Source: Methylococcaceae bacterium (lineage in GTDB: Bacteria > Pseudomonadota > Gammaproteobacteria > Methylococcales > Methylomonadaceae). From it: 64,000 nucleotides of DNA. The notes under the pieces were generated by a model that was not told where the DNA came from, searched no databases, and worked only from the letters and a program-made list of their open reading frames with translations. Both the position numbers and the translations under genes were made by a program. The DNA lies in NCBI GenBank assembly GCA_016715325.1, contig JADKAL010000003.1, positions 310,001-374,000 of the forward strand. The letters are read 5' to 3'. Position 1 is the stretch's first letter. Each line of letters begins with the position of its first letter. Positions 1 through 10,718 of this stretch are shown piece by piece.

Positions 1-371
1 GTTTTTCCTATTTCTTGGTCTTCCGGCTTCAAATCGCTTAACAATTCGGCAACTCGCATTCCGGTATCGAATGAATCGTCATAGTAAAATTTGAGTTCCG
101 AAATATGCCTTAACTGCATTTTTTTTGCTAAATGGTGACGGATCATTGGCGCTAATTCATTTAGCCATTTGATATGGTTCTTCTTACCCTGATCCGTCTC
201 ATTGAGTACGGTAAAATAAATTTTAGCCGAGGCGAGATCTTTACTCAGCACAACTTCATTAATGGTTATAAAGCCGAGCCGTGAGTCGTCGATTTCGCGC
301 TGCAGAATGAGAGCGAGCTCTTTCTGCATTTGTGAAGCAACACGGCTGCTTCGGCCGAATTCTTTAGGCAT
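1..371 (-). CDS. rbfA: Ribosome-binding factor A (partial, runs off left edge)
   Basis: RbfA binds the 30S subunit and helps mature the 5' end of 16S rRNA during cold growth. Reading leftward from an ATG at 369-371 gives MPKEFGRSSRVASQMQKELA, with the basic N-terminal helix and the KH-type core (around IDDSRLGFITINEV and the AKIYFTV strand) typical of RbfA. About 123 codons are visible without a stop, close to the usual full length of 120-135, so only the extreme C-terminus is missing. It starts 3 bases after the infB stop, the conserved infB-rbfA coupling. Confidence 0.93.
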   Translation of the reverse strand, partial: MPKEFGRSSRVASQMQKELALILQREIDDSRLGFITINEVVLSKDLASAKIYFTVLNETDQGKKNHIKWLNELAPMIRHHLAKKMQLRHISELKFYYDDSFDTGMRVAELLSDLKPEDQEIGK

Positions 372-374
372 GAT

Positions 375-3024
375 TTACAATACTCGTTTAACTTCCGTGC
401 GTTCAAATACTTCGATTTGATCGCCCACACGGACATCGTTGTAATTTTTTACGCCGATACCGCAATCCATCCCCATTTTAACTTCGTTGACATCGTCTTT
501 ATAACGGCGCAACGATTCTAATTGGCCTTCATAAATCACCACGTTTTCTCGCAATACGCGGATCGGCAGATTACGTTTGACATAGCCGTCAACCACCATA
601 CAGCCGGCAATTGCGCCGAATTTAGGCGATTTGAAGACGTCGCGTACTTCGGCAAGACCGACAATTTGCTCCTTGATTTCGGGCGCCATCATGCCGCTGA
701 TGGATTTTTTGACCTCGTCGATTGCTTCGTAAATGATGCTGTAGTAATGCAGATCGACGCCTTTTTCTTCGATTAAGCGGCGCGCGGTTGCATCCGCTCT
801 GACGTTAAAGCCCATCAGAATCGCATTTGAAGCAAGGGCAAGGTTGACATCGCTTTCGTTGATGCCGCCGACCCCGCCGTAAACGACTTTGACTTCGACT
901 TCTTCGGTTGATAAGTCGATCAAAGAACCGCGCAAGGCTTCCAAACTGCCTTGTACATCGGTTTTTAGCACCAGATTGACACTAGCGATTTCGCCTGCAG
1001 CCATTCTTGAGAAAACTTCGTCCAGTTTAGATGCACTTTGTGCGGCATGTTTGGTAAACCGTTTACGGTCTTCACGGTGTTTAGCCAAATCTTTGGCCAC
1101 TCTTTCGTTCTGCACGACAAGGAATTCATCACCCGCATAAGGTGTTCCCGACAGTCCCAAGATTTCAACCGGAACGGAAGGCCCTGCTTCTTTAATAGCT
1201 TTGCCGTTCTCGTTGAACATGGCGCGTACTCGACCGAATTCATGACCACATAGGACCATTTGTCCGCTTTCAAGCGTCCCTTTTTGGACTAATATGGTTG
1301 CAACAGCGCCGCGGCCTTTGTCTAATCTTGACTCAATAACGAGACCTGACGCCGCACCTTCGGTTGGCGCCTTGAGTTCTAGGATTTCGGTTTGCACGAT
1401 AAGCGCTTCGATGAGGTCGTCGATACCTTCACCGGTTTTGGCTGAAATTTTAAGGAATTGCACATCGCCGCCCCATTCTTCAGGGATGACGTTAATATTC
1501 GCTAATTCCTGCATGACTTTTTCAGGGTTGGCGTCCGCTTTATCGATTTTATTCATTGCAACAATGATCGGCACATTCGCTGCTCTCGCATGATCGACCG
1601 CTTCTTTCGTTTGCGGCATCACGCCGTCATCGGCTGCAACCACTACGATAACTACGTCGGTCACATCGGCACCTCTGGCTCGCATGGCGGTAAAGGCGGC
1701 GTGGCCCGGCGTATCCAGAAATGTTACTGAACCGTGGTCTGTTTTTACCTGATAAGCGCCGATATGCTGGGTAATCCCGCCCGCTTCACCGGCAGCCACA
1801 CGTGTTTTACGGATGTAGTCGAGTAACGAAGTTTTACCGTGATCGACGTGTCCCATAATGGTGACAATCGGCGCTCTCGGGACGGAAACGCGAGTGTCGT
1901 CCTCTTGCTGCGCTTCCGCCAAGAGTTCTTGTTCGAAATCGTCGTCATTTTGAAGAATCGCTTTATGCCCCATCTCTTCTACCAGGATCGCCGCGGTTTC
2001 TTGGTCGATACTTTGGTTTATGGTTGCCATAATGCCGAGCTTCATCAGTTGTTTAATGACCAAGGCGGCCTTGACGCTCATTTTTTGCGCAAGGTCGGAG
2101 ACTATGACCATCTCCGGTATTGTGACTTCCTTTATGATAGGTGCGACGGGCATTTCGAATTGATGTTTTCCGTCCGATTGAATTGAATTCCGGGCGGACG
2201 GTTTGCTTTTTCTTTTTCTTTCGGCTATCCCAGTTAATGGTGCGACCGTCTTCATCGATTTTGCTTCTGTGCAATGTTTCTTTTTTACCTTCAGCTTGCT
2301 GTCTTACACGTTCCGCATTTTTTTTGATGGATTCTTCAAGTCGCCGCTCTTTTTCATCAAGTTTCTTCTTGGGTTCTTCGAAATCTTTACTTTTTACAGG
2401 CTTTTCGATTTTTGCTTTTTTATCGAGTTTAGGCGCTAAAGCTTCAAGAGCGGATTCAGCATCGGTATCGGCCAAAAGTTCGGGGGAAACGCTTTCTGTT
2501 GCTATTTCTGGTTGAACTTCCGGTTCGGCGGCTTTAGGCTCCGCTTTGTACTCCGGTTCAGGCTGATGAATCGGTTGTTCGTTTTCGATGCGGGTTTGTT
2601 CTATGGGTGTTTCTGTTGCCGCTTTGGCTTCGAGTACGACATCTGGAGCAGAAATCGTTTCCGGTTCCGCTTTTTCCGGTGTAACGATGGACTCGGATTC
2701 TTCTTTGTGCTTAATGTTGACGTAGGTTTTCTTTTTACGGACTTCGACGCTAATAGTTTTAGCGGCGCTTCCGGGTGCATTGGCCTGTTTGATCTCCATG
2801 ACTTTGCGCCGTTCGAGTGTGACGCGCCTTGGTGAACTTTCCGACTCGCCTGCTGTTTTGCCGTGCCGGTTACGCAAATGCGCAAGCAGCTTCATTTGAT
2901 CATCGTCGCTGATGACAGCATCGGGATTTGTTACCGAAAGTCCTGCTTCATTGAGCTGAACCAACAAACGTTCCAAAGGAATTTTGACTACTTCGGCTAA
3001 TTCACGTACTGATTTATCGCTCAT
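375..3024 (-). CDS. infB: Translation initiation factor IF-2 (one frame break)
   Basis: IF-2 is the GTPase that brings initiator fMet-tRNA to the ribosome. The N-terminal part (2053-3024) has the IF2-N domain ([20 protein letters not shown]) and a long charged Lys/Glu linker. The C-terminal part (375-2255) has the second IF2-N motif, the G domain with G1 [10 protein letters not shown]3 DTPGHAAF and G4 NKID, then the beta-barrel and C-terminal domains. The two parts are in different frames and overlap. The switch lies between about 2165 and 2222, in the A-rich Lys-codon tract; removing one A there gives a continuous protein of about 882 residues, the normal length. The start has a good AAGGAG site and lies 11 bases after nusA. 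The gene is essential, so the break is most likely a homopolymer error. Identity is certain; the exact break position is not. Confidence 0.95.
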
Positions 3025-3035
3025 TTCCTACTCCT

Positions 3036-4550
3036 TTATTCGCCTGATGTTTCAGCAAACCATGGTTCGCGGGCTTTTAATATCAATTGGGCGGCCCGTT
3101 CTTCCGTCATATTCTCAAAACCTAGCAAGTCGTCAACGGATTGTTCGGCCAAATCTTCCATGCTGACAATACCTTCGCTCGCCAATGCATAGGCGAGTTC
3201 CGTATCCATGCCTTCCATATTCAGCAAGTCTTCAGCCGGTTCGACGGATTCTATTTTTTCTTCTGCGGCAATCGCTTTGATCAGCAAGGCATCTTTAGCC
3301 CGGCTTCTTAATTCGTTGACTAAATCTTCATCGAATCCTTCGATTTCGAGCATTTCGCTGACGGGTACGTAGGCAATTTCTTCGACGGTATTAAAACCCT
3401 CGTCAACTAATATCATTGCGATATCGTCATCGACATCCAGTTGTTCGACAAATAATTGCTTGATCTTGGAAGCCTCCGCTTCGCTCTTTTCTTCTGCTTT
3501 AGTCGCATCTAGCACATTGAGTTCCCAGCCGGTAAGCTGAGATGCTAAACGAACGTTTTGACCGCCGCGACCGATGGCTTGAGATAAATTTTCCGAGCTG
3601 ACCGCCAAATCCATACTGTGTTTATCTTCATCCACGACGATAGATTGGATTTCGGCAGGGGCCATGGCGTTGATGACATATTGCGCTTCATTCGGATTCC
3701 AAAGAATAATGTCGACGCGTTCGCCCGCTAGTTCGTTCGTTACCGATTGAACTCTGGAACCGCGCATACCCACGCAGGCGCCGACGGGGTCCAGTCTGGG
3801 ATCGTTACCCTTTACGGCTATTTTCGCCCGGGAACCTGGATCGCGGGCCGCCCCCATGATGGAGATGAGTCCTTCGTTAACTTCAGGGACTTCTAATCGA
3901 AACAAGGCTATTAACAACTCCGGTGCGGTTCGGCTCACAAACAGTTGCGGACCGCGCGGCTCGGAACGGACATCTTTCAGATAACCGCGAATACGGTCGC
4001 CGTTACGGATTGCTTCTTTGGGGATCAAGTCTTCTTTAGCAATAAAAGCTTCGATATGACCGCCTAAATCGAGAAACACATTGCCTTTTTCGATCCGTTT
4101 GACAATACCGGTAATGAGTTCGCCGACTCTGCTTTTATAAGCTTCGACAATCTTTTTCCGCTCCGCTTCGCGGACTTTGTGGATGATGACTTGTTTAGCG
4201 GTTTGCGCGGCAATTCGACCGAATTCAACGGATTCGATTTCTTCTTGGACGACGTCGCCGATTTGTATATTTTTATCGTCCAACTGGGCGACTTCCAATA
4301 AAACTTGGGAAGCGGGAAATTCAACATCGCCATCGATGTCGGGATTCGCATCAACAACGTCCCATTGGCGGTAGGTTACATAGTCGCCCGTTTTTCTGTC
4401 TATAACGACCCGTGCTTTAATTTGATTAGTGTGCCGTTTAATTGTCGCTGCTTCAAGCGCGGATTCGATGGCTTGGAAAACTATTTCCTTATCGATATCT
4501 TTTTCGTTTGAAAATACTTCGGCTACCAATAAAATTTCTTTATTTGCCAT
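3036..4550 (-). CDS. nusA: Transcription termination/antitermination protein NusA
   Basis: NusA binds RNA polymerase and nascent RNA and modulates pausing, termination and antitermination. At 504 residues it is full length for gammaproteobacteria. In order: the N-terminal RNAP-binding domain (MANKEILLVAEVFSNEKDID), an S1 domain (GELITGIVKRIEKGNVFLDLGG), the KH region with GACVGMRGSRVQ and AIGRGGQNVRLA, and two C-terminal acidic helix-hairpin-helix repeats. The start has a strong GGAGG inside the end of rimP, and the two reading frames overlap by 11 bases, so translation is probably coupled. Confidence 0.98.
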   Translation of the reverse strand: MANKEILLVAEVFSNEKDIDKEIVFQAIESALEAATIKRHTNQIKARVVIDRKTGDYVTYRQWDVVDANPDIDGDVEFPASQVLLEVAQLDDKNIQIGDVVQEEIESVEFGRIAAQTAKQVIIHKVREAERKKIVEAYKSRVGELITGIVKRIEKGNVFLDLGGHIEAFIAKEDLIPKEAIRNGDRIRGYLKDVRSEPRGPQLFVSRTAPELLIALFRLEVPEVNEGLISIMGAARDPGSRAKIAVKGNDPRLDPVGACVGMRGSRVQSVTNELAGERVDIILWNPNEAQYVINAMAPAEIQSIVVDEDKHSMDLAVSSENLSQAIGRGGQNVRLASQLTGWELNVLDATKAEEKSEAEASKIKQLFVEQLDVDDDIAMILVDEGFNTVEEIAYVPVSEMLEIEGFDEDLVNELRSRAKDALLIKAIAAEEKIESVEPAEDLLNMEGMDTELAYALASEGIVSMEDLAEQSVDDLLGFENMTEERAAQLILKAREPWFAETSGE

Positions 4551-5025
4551 TGGGACCTCCTTTTTTAATTAAATAGTCAGGCACTAAGCGTGCTTTGCTC
4601 ATGGCCTCAAACGGCACATCGAAAATCTGGTCTACTTCACGCAGAGTAATAACGTCGTCCACAACTTTCTCAATGATGCCGGTAATTTTTTTTCTTCCGG
4701 CAATAGATCGGTATAAGTTTACCAAGACCGTACTGCCGATGAATTGTTCGAATTGATGTACGTAAAAAAACGGCCTGTCTGCGCCGGGCGAAGAAACCTC
4801 CAGTTGGTAGTTGCCTTGGATGGGGTCTTCGACATCGAGCACGCCGCTAATCTGGTGACTTACTTTGGAACAATCTTCCACCAGAATGCCGTTGGGGCTA
4901 TCGATATAAATTCTAAGTAAACCGTGTTTGGGATGAGGATTGTATTCGATCCCGACGCAGGCATAGCCCAACCCTTCTACGATGGGTTCGATCAATTTGA
5001 TCAAGTGTTCAGGCGCCAGTTTCAT
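4540..5025 (-). CDS. rimP: Ribosome maturation factor RimP
   Basis: RimP assists 30S subunit maturation. The 161-residue protein shows the conserved YIDSPNGILVEDCSKVSHQIS segment and the LEVSSPGADRPF motif, followed by a C-terminal SH3-like domain. The start has GAGGAAAG just upstream. It is the first protein gene after metY in this operon, as in Escherichia coli. Confidence 0.97.
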   Translation of the reverse strand: MKLAPEHLIKLIEPIVEGLGYACVGIEYNPHPKHGLLRIYIDSPNGILVEDCSKVSHQISGVLDVEDPIQGNYQLEVSSPGADRPFFYVHQFEQFIGSTVLVNLYRSIAGRKKITGIIEKVVDDVITLREVDQIFDVPFEAMSKARLVPDYLIKKGGPNGK

Positions 5026-5049
5026 TCTTTCCTCATAAATCTACGCACA

Positions 5050-5072
5050 TAAAAAAAGAGCCAACGGCCCTT
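5050..5072 (-). terminator. Terminator-like hairpin just upstream of rimP
   Basis: On the minus strand a 7-bp stem (AAGGGCC / GGCTCTT, one G-U pair, 3-base loop) is followed directly by a run of T. It lies about 25-45 bases before the rimP start and downstream of the tRNA. With the hairpin at 5120-5148 it would make metY-only transcripts and leave the nus operon dependent on readthrough. Confidence 0.6.
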
Positions 5073-5119
5073 CCTTTAGTAACTGCCAACAAGCTCCTAT
5101 ATTTCAGAGAGCACTCCAA

Positions 5120-5148
5120 AATAAAAAACCCCATGTAGGGGCTTTTAT
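5120..5148 (-). terminator. Terminator directly after the initiator tRNA
   Basis: The minus-strand sequence has the classic A-tract / GC-stem / T-tract form: CCCC TACAT GGGG followed by TTTTTTATTTT, 8 bases beyond the CCA end of the tRNA. It is the first of two consecutive terminator-like structures between metY and rimP. Confidence 0.7.
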
Positions 5149-5155
5149 TATTATT

Positions 5156-5232
<77 letters not shown>

Positions 5233-5245
5233 ATTAAGAGATACA

Positions 5246-5273
5246 ATTATAAGGGTTTTGTTGAAATTAGCAA
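5246..5273 (-). promoter_or_regulatory. Sigma-70 promoter for metY and the nus operon
   Basis: On the minus strand there is a perfect TATAAT (complement of 5246-5251) and a TTGCTA -35 box (complement of 5268-5273) with 16 bases between them. It lies 14 bases upstream of the first tRNA base, as expected for a stable-RNA promoter. The rest of the gene-free stretch up to 5536 shows nothing else I can name. Confidence 0.65.
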
Positions 5274-5536
5274 TGCTTTTATTGCACTACCGTAATAAAT
5301 CTTACTTTGTAAATTTATAGACAAAGAGAACTCGATTAAAGTTTGAAAGAAATTGAAATATTACAAGCTGTCTATATGAAGAAGCGCAAAATAACTCAGT
5401 GGCAACGTATGTGACTCGATTTTATGCCTTATAGCGGAACATGTTGTTATACTTTATCCTACGCTTTTACTTGAAATGACTCGAAGGTGAATCCTTCAGT
5501 CTACGCCCGCTTATTGAATTACACGGCAAACCGACA

Positions 5537-6825
5537 ATGAATCAGAAAGCACCTGTATCGCCTTATTTAACCGAAGTCAAAGCGCTTTCCGACCGGATCG
5601 TCAAAGCCCAGCAACCGATACGGATTCTCGATGCCATAAAATGGGACGACAGTATCAAACAAGATTTTTTTTCAAGTAACGGTAAAGCGTTGCCGCGTGT
5701 TTCGCCGGAATACTATCGGGAAAGACCGCTTGGTTTCGAGCCGGAAGAGAAAAAACAAGAATTTCATCAAATCGAACGGGATTTAGTGCGCAAGCTCGGC
5801 CAGTTGAATCCGCTTAGCGTGATTATGCGTCGAATCTGCCGGGAATATCAGGATGTTGTTACTATGCTGGAATATCGCGGGAAACCCGTGTTTACCAATA
5901 TTTCACAGGAATTGTACGGATCGTCTCAAGATGTTTTTCATGTCGGCGATCCAACCATTGCAGGTTTGGGAAGTATGGTTGAAGGCACGTTGGCGCAGTT
6001 GCTAAAGCTGGATTTTTTGGTCGAAGAACCCAAAACAATTCCAGCTGCCGAAGCCGTCAAAATTCTCAATGAAAGAATTGAAGCCATGCTGCCGGGCAAT
6101 GGCCTGAGAGCGATGATAAGCGACGGTATCGTGGCGGATGCCGCCGCTGGGACCGATTACGTTAAATTGAGGGCGGATGCATTATTCAATATGCGCGACC
6201 TTAGAGTGTTGGAGGTTCATGAAATTTGGGTGCATTTAGGGACGACTTTAAACGGACTGGCGCAGCCTTACTGCACCTTTTAGGAAAGGGGCCGCCTTCG
6301 GCAACGGTAACCCAAGAGGGGTTGGCCGTTCTGATGGAAATTCTTACCTTTAGCTCGACACCGAACCGTCTAATGCGGCTGATTCATCGAATTCGCGCCA
6401 TAACGTTGGCGGAGGAGGGCGCCAATTTTATCGAAATTTACAATTTCTTTCTTGAGAAAGGGCTGGATAAAGAAGAAAGTTATACAGTAACCAGCCGTGT
6501 TTTCAGAGGCAGCCTGCCCGATGCGATGCCTTTTACGAAAGACCTGACTTATATTAAAGGTTTTGTTTTGACTTATAATTTTATGCGACTTGCGGTCAGT
6601 AAAGGACGGCCTGATCGAATTCCGCTGTTATTTTGCGGAAAAACCATGATTGAAGATATGAAGGTGCTCTTCGATTTGGTGGAAGACGGTACCGTTATTC
6701 CGCCGCGTTTTTTACCGCCTCAATTTAAGGATTTAATGGGGCTGTCCGCATGGCTGAGTTTCAGCCGGTTTATGACGTCTATGAACTTCAGGCAACTGGA
6801 ACAAGATTACGCTAATGTGCTGTGA
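5537..6825 (+). CDS. QEGLA-motif (MATCAP-like) putative metalloprotease, one frame break
   Basis: This belongs to the family annotated in bacteria as 'flavohemoglobin expression-modulating QEGLA motif protein' (DUF1704), related to the MATCAP tyrosine carboxypeptidases of animals. The diagnostic block is visible: an HExxxH motif (HEIWVH), then NGLAQP, then TQEGLA. Frame one ends at 6283 and the second runs 6226-6825. Adding one T to the TTTT run near 6278 gives QPYCTFLGKGPP continuous with TQEGLA, for about 430 residues, so the break is probably an undercall. No signal peptide is seen. The protease role is a family-level inference, and the bacterial substrate is unknown. Confidence 0.8.
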
Positions 6826-6955
6826 AATAATTTAGTAAAAAGCGATCTATTCAGGATTCTTTTATCGTTTATTCGTTTTGAGATAAAGTATACTTAAATG
6901 GTAGGTAAATTCGCACGATAAAACAGTTGTTAATAATAAGAGAAGGGCAAACCTA

Positions 6956-7369
6956 ATGAAAAAAATACAAATACTGGCGGTTTTGATAGCTTTTTCAATG
7001 ATTGATGCTCAGGCGGCAATGGATCACAGTGCTCATCGCGGAAAGGGAGCTAGCGCCGAAAAAGGCGGAGCCTCTTGCGTTCGTCCTCATCTTAGTAAAA
7101 TGTTTCCAGCGCATCTGTCTACGGTTGCGCCGGGGTCTGAGTTTTCTTTTGTGGTCTCGAGTTTAGACGATCCCGATCAGGTTTTCGTCGAAGTTAAAAG
7201 ACAACCTGTCGAAGTAAAAGTCGAATTTGTAAATCCTTACTATTTAGTAAAAGGAAAGATTCCAGATTCGTTGAAAGGTACAGCGGCGCGGGTGGATGTG
7301 AAAATCGAATCAAAGGTTTCTTCTTGCCGTGCGGAAGACGGATGGTTGTTAAAAATTTCCGAGAATTAG
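6956..7369 (+). CDS. Small secreted protein of unknown function
   Basis: A 137-residue protein with a clear signal peptide (MKKIQILAVLIAFSMIDAQA) and a predicted mature start at AMDHSAHRGKG. The mature part has two cysteines (ASCVRP and SSCRAED) that could form a disulfide, and a beta-rich core that may be a small immunoglobulin-like fold. The His-containing N-terminus might bind metal, but this is speculation. A good AGAAGGG ribosome site precedes the ATG. I do not recognise the family. Confidence 0.75.
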   Translation: MKKIQILAVLIAFSMIDAQAAMDHSAHRGKGASAEKGGASCVRPHLSKMFPAHLSTVAPGSEFSFVVSSLDDPDQVFVEVKRQPVEVKVEFVNPYYLVKGKIPDSLKGTAARVDVKIESKVSSCRAEDGWLLKISEN

Positions 7370-7469
7370 TTTTTTTGCTTTAGATAACGATTGCATTCCC
7401 TTAATACACTATGAGATAAAGCCGACTCCGTTTAGCGTTTCAATAGTAATGCCACGAGTTGCGTAATTC

Positions 7470-8264
7470 ATGTCAGAAATTCAATCAGTAAAACGTTGCG
7501 TAGCCTATTGTTTGGCGCAAAACTTCGATATCAGCGCGTTAGCGAAAATTCTGTCGGAATCCAACCTGATAAGAATTATTAAAGGCGCGTTATTTGTTGA
7601 AGACGATGAAACCTGGTCCGTCATATTCGCGTACGGTGCTGTAGTCCATTGGAATGTAAGTGCGGAACAGCAATTAAAGCGTCATCAGTTATTGCTGGAG
7701 CATACCGACAATCCTTTAGAAACAATAGAAGAAGATAATTTCACGTTTACGCTCGATTGTCAGCATACACGCATCATAGAAGATCATATTGAAATCGAAT
7801 CATCCGATCCCATAGTGCTGTTCTCTTTATCCCAAGGAATGGCGCAATCCATCAAATTAGCTTCATTTGAAACCCATGCAATTACGACGATCAACAAAAC
7901 CAACTATATTCCAAAATCTTTGGCACGCGACGGTAAAATCAAATTAGGTCGTCATGAGATTGCAAAAATCCGCGGGCAATTATTTTTAACTAAAAGCGAT
8001 ATTATCTTAAATTACGACTTGTTGGATAAGCCGGATTTCTTTTGGGAATATCCTGAATACGAGACCTATTACGACATCGCCGCCAAATATTTGGAAATTG
8101 CCCCGCGCACCGATGTATTGGCGAAAAAGCTCGAAACGATCTACGAACTTTTTGAAATGCTGGCCGATGAACAAAAGCATCGGCATTCATCCATTTTGGA
8201 ATGGATCATTATCGGTTTGATTGCTTTTGAGATTGGCATGACGATCGTCGATAAAGTACTTTGA
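7470..8264 (+). CDS. RMD1/RMND1-type (DUF155) protein
   Basis: The 264-residue protein matches the layout of the DUF155 family (yeast Rmd1, mitochondrial RMND1, bacterial YagE-like). It has an N-terminal alpha/beta part containing VIFAYGAVVHWNVS, a middle helical region with the PDFFWEYPEYETYYDIAAKYLEI signature, and one C-terminal membrane helix (ILEWIIIGLIAFEIGMTIV). Most of the protein is therefore cytoplasmic and tail-anchored. The bacterial function is unknown. It ends 13 bases before rlmJ and may be co-transcribed with it. Confidence 0.8.
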   Translation: MSEIQSVKRCVAYCLAQNFDISALAKILSESNLIRIIKGALFVEDDETWSVIFAYGAVVHWNVSAEQQLKRHQLLLEHTDNPLETIEEDNFTFTLDCQHTRIIEDHIEIESSDPIVLFSLSQGMAQSIKLASFETHAITTINKTNYIPKSLARDGKIKLGRHEIAKIRGQLFLTKSDIILNYDLLDKPDFFWEYPEYETYYDIAAKYLEIAPRTDVLAKKLETIYELFEMLADEQKHRHSSILEWIIIGLIAFEIGMTIVDKVL

Positions 8265-8277
8265 TTAAACAAACTCC

Positions 8278-9120
8278 ATGCTAAGTTACCAACACGCCTA
8301 TCACGCCGGTAATTTTGCCGATGTCTTTAAACATGTCGTATTAATTCAGGTATTAAATTATCTGAAAAAAAAAGACAAACCGATCTGTTACATCGATACT
8401 CATGCCGGTTCCGGAAGTTATACCTTCAATAGCAGTGAAGCCCAGAAAAACAGGGAATTCTTGAATGGGATCGCTAAAGTATGGGAACGGAACGATATAC
8501 CCGAATGCGTGGCAGATTACCTCGGTCTAATCAGACAATTCAATCAGCCCGGCGCGTTAAACTATTATCCCGGCTCACCCTTGATTGCACGGCAATTGCT
8601 AACGACGCAAGATCGTCTGTTCTTTTATGAACGCCATACCGCAGAATCCAGAGTCTTAAGCGATTTATTTAAAACAGATAAACGGAGTAAAGTGTTTCGC
8701 GCCGACGGTTACACAGACAGTTTGGGTTTATTGCCGCCCATCGAGAATCGCGGTTTAATCTTGATCGACCCGTCTTATGAGGTTAAAAACGAATATAAGA
8801 TAGTCATCGATACTTTAAAAGCGATGCATAAGCGATTTGCAACCGGAAGCTATCTGTTGTGGTATCCCGTAGTCGATAGAAAGCGCAATCGCTATTTGGA
8901 GCGTACGTTAAAAGCGAGCGGCATTAAAAACATTCAATTGTATGAACTGGGCATTAAGCCTGATAGCACTGAATTCGGCATGACGGCTAGCGGCATGATT
9001 GCCATTAATCCGCCTTGGACATTGCAGGCCGATATGAAACAGACACTTCCTTGGTTAGCCGAAGTGCTCGGGGAAAATCAGTTAGGTCATTGCCGGATTG
9101 AACAATTGGTTGATGAGTAA
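8278..9120 (+). CDS. rlmJ: 23S rRNA (adenine-2030-N6)-methyltransferase RlmJ
   Basis: RlmJ methylates A2030 of 23S rRNA using S-adenosylmethionine. The 280-residue length is typical, the N-terminus MLSYQHAYHAGNFADVFKH is almost diagnostic, and the SAM-binding segment YIDTHAGSGSY follows. The catalytic motif reads DPSYE (around residue 164) rather than the textbook DPPY; I believe other family members share this variant. The ATG lies 13 bases after the preceding gene. Confidence 0.95.
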   Translation: MLSYQHAYHAGNFADVFKHVVLIQVLNYLKKKDKPICYIDTHAGSGSYTFNSSEAQKNREFLNGIAKVWERNDIPECVADYLGLIRQFNQPGALNYYPGSPLIARQLLTTQDRLFFYERHTAESRVLSDLFKTDKRSKVFRADGYTDSLGLLPPIENRGLILIDPSYEVKNEYKIVIDTLKAMHKRFATGSYLLWYPVVDRKRNRYLERTLKASGIKNIQLYELGIKPDSTEFGMTASGMIAINPPWTLQADMKQTLPWLAEVLGENQLGHCRIEQLVDE

Positions 9121-9301
9121 TAAACAAAACAACAGGAACGGCAAAAAATCCTCTTGTCTCCAACCAAGTCATCAAACCTATTGTAACCGAATTCCCTTTC
9201 CAATCACAGTCCATACGGGTCTTCAGTAGCCTTGTTTGGAAAAAAGGAACAGGGCTGCATTTTGCCGAAGTTATAGACATCTCGGAATTTAACGATGTTA
9301 A

Positions 9302-10718
9302 TTAACGTTTATGAGCGTGATTGAGTTGGCTGTTATTAAATGAATAAGTGAAATAGACGATCAAGCCGATAACGAGCCAAACCACAAAACGCAACCACGT
9401 AACAGCCGGCAGGAAGGCCATTAAACTGCCGCAAGAAAGCATACCTAAGATAGGAAACAGCGGGCTGAACGGCGAACGGAAAGGCCTGTGCATATCAGGA
9501 TGCGTGATACGCATAATAATAACGCCCAGGCAAACGAAAGCAAACGCAGCCAAGGTGCCGATGTTGACGAGTTCGGCAAGATCGCCTAAGGGCATTAAAC
9601 CGGCGATCATCGACATGAGTATTCCGCAAAGTACGATAATTCTAATCGGTGTTTGCGTATGCGCATTCACTTTACTGAAAAACGGCGAGAGCAGCCCGTC
9701 CCGCGACATTGCGTAAACAATTCGAGTTAGGCCGTAGTAAAGCACCAGCATAACCGTTGTCAATCCTGAAATAACGCCTGTGGAAATTAAGGCGGACGCC
9801 CAATTAAAGCCAAGCAAGCTGAGTGCATGAGCGACAGGGGATTCGACATTCAAATCCGAATAATGCACGACACCGGTGAGTAAACCGGCTACTAAAATAT
9901 AAACTAAAGTACAAAATGCAAGCGAAGTAATGATGCCGAAAGGTAAGTCTTTTTGCGGGTCTTTGGCTTCCTCTGCCGCGGTTGAAACGGCATCGAAACC
10001 GACATATGCAAAGAAAACGGTTGACGCGCCCGCTAAAACGCCGGTGGTTTTGCCATCCGGTAGTCTCTCGAACCAACCGTAGGGCATAAAAAGGATGCCA
10101 ATTTTCAGGGTGTACATTGAATGCGGCAATGCTGACAAAGATAATAATGGTAATCAATTTAACGAAAACCATCGCATTATTGGCTTTAGCGCTTTGTTTA
10201 ACGCCGATAATCAATAAGAACATCAAGATAAAAATAATTAAAAACGCCGGCAAATTAATGATGCCGCCCAACTTAGGCGCTTTGGTTAGCGCTTCCGGTA
10301 GAGGGAAATCCAATGCCGTTAAGGCATTGCAAAAATACCCCGACCATCCGTTTGCTACGGCGGCAACCGAAATACCGTATTCCAGTAATAAATTCCAGCC
10401 GATGATAAAAGCAAACATCTCCCCGAAGGCGGCATAAGTATAACCGTATGCGCTGCCGCACCCGCCGATGGCTGAGGATAACTCGGCATAAGAGAGCGCC
10501 GCAAACACGCAAGCGAAGCCTGCGATAACAAAAGATAAAACAACGGCAGGACCCGCTTGGGTGGCGGCGGCGATGCCGGTGAGTACGAAAATACCCGTGC
10601 CGATGATGGCGCCAATACCGAGAAAGGTAAGATCCCAAGCCGATAAACAGCGGTGAAGACTAGCTTCGGAATCGTCGAAGGGTTTGACCTGTTTAGTGCG
10701 AAATATTTTGTATGCCAT
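9302..10718 (-). CDS. APC-family amino-acid permease, one frame break
   Basis: This is an inner-membrane amino-acid transporter of the cationic amino acid/YfnA type. The N-terminal part (9804-10718) carries GIGAIIGTGIFVLTG, the substrate-binding unwound helix of APC transporters. The C-terminal part (9302-10138) carries FAYVGFDAVSTAAEEAKDPQKDLP and the remaining helices. The frames switch near 10085-10092: removing one T from the TTTTT run on the minus strand joins ENWHPF to MPYGWF and restores about 471 residues. It converges on rlmJ with 181 bases between, in which I see no clear terminator. The substrate cannot be fixed from sequence. Confidence 0.88.

Noticed and set aside
522..776. Plus-strand open frames within infB and nusA
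   Set aside because: They lie opposite strongly conserved genes and show no family motifs, so they are antisense shadows.
9005..9280. Minus-strand 91-codon frame between rlmJ and the permease
   Set aside because: It overlaps the rlmJ 3' end, lacks a good ribosome site and has no recognisable content.
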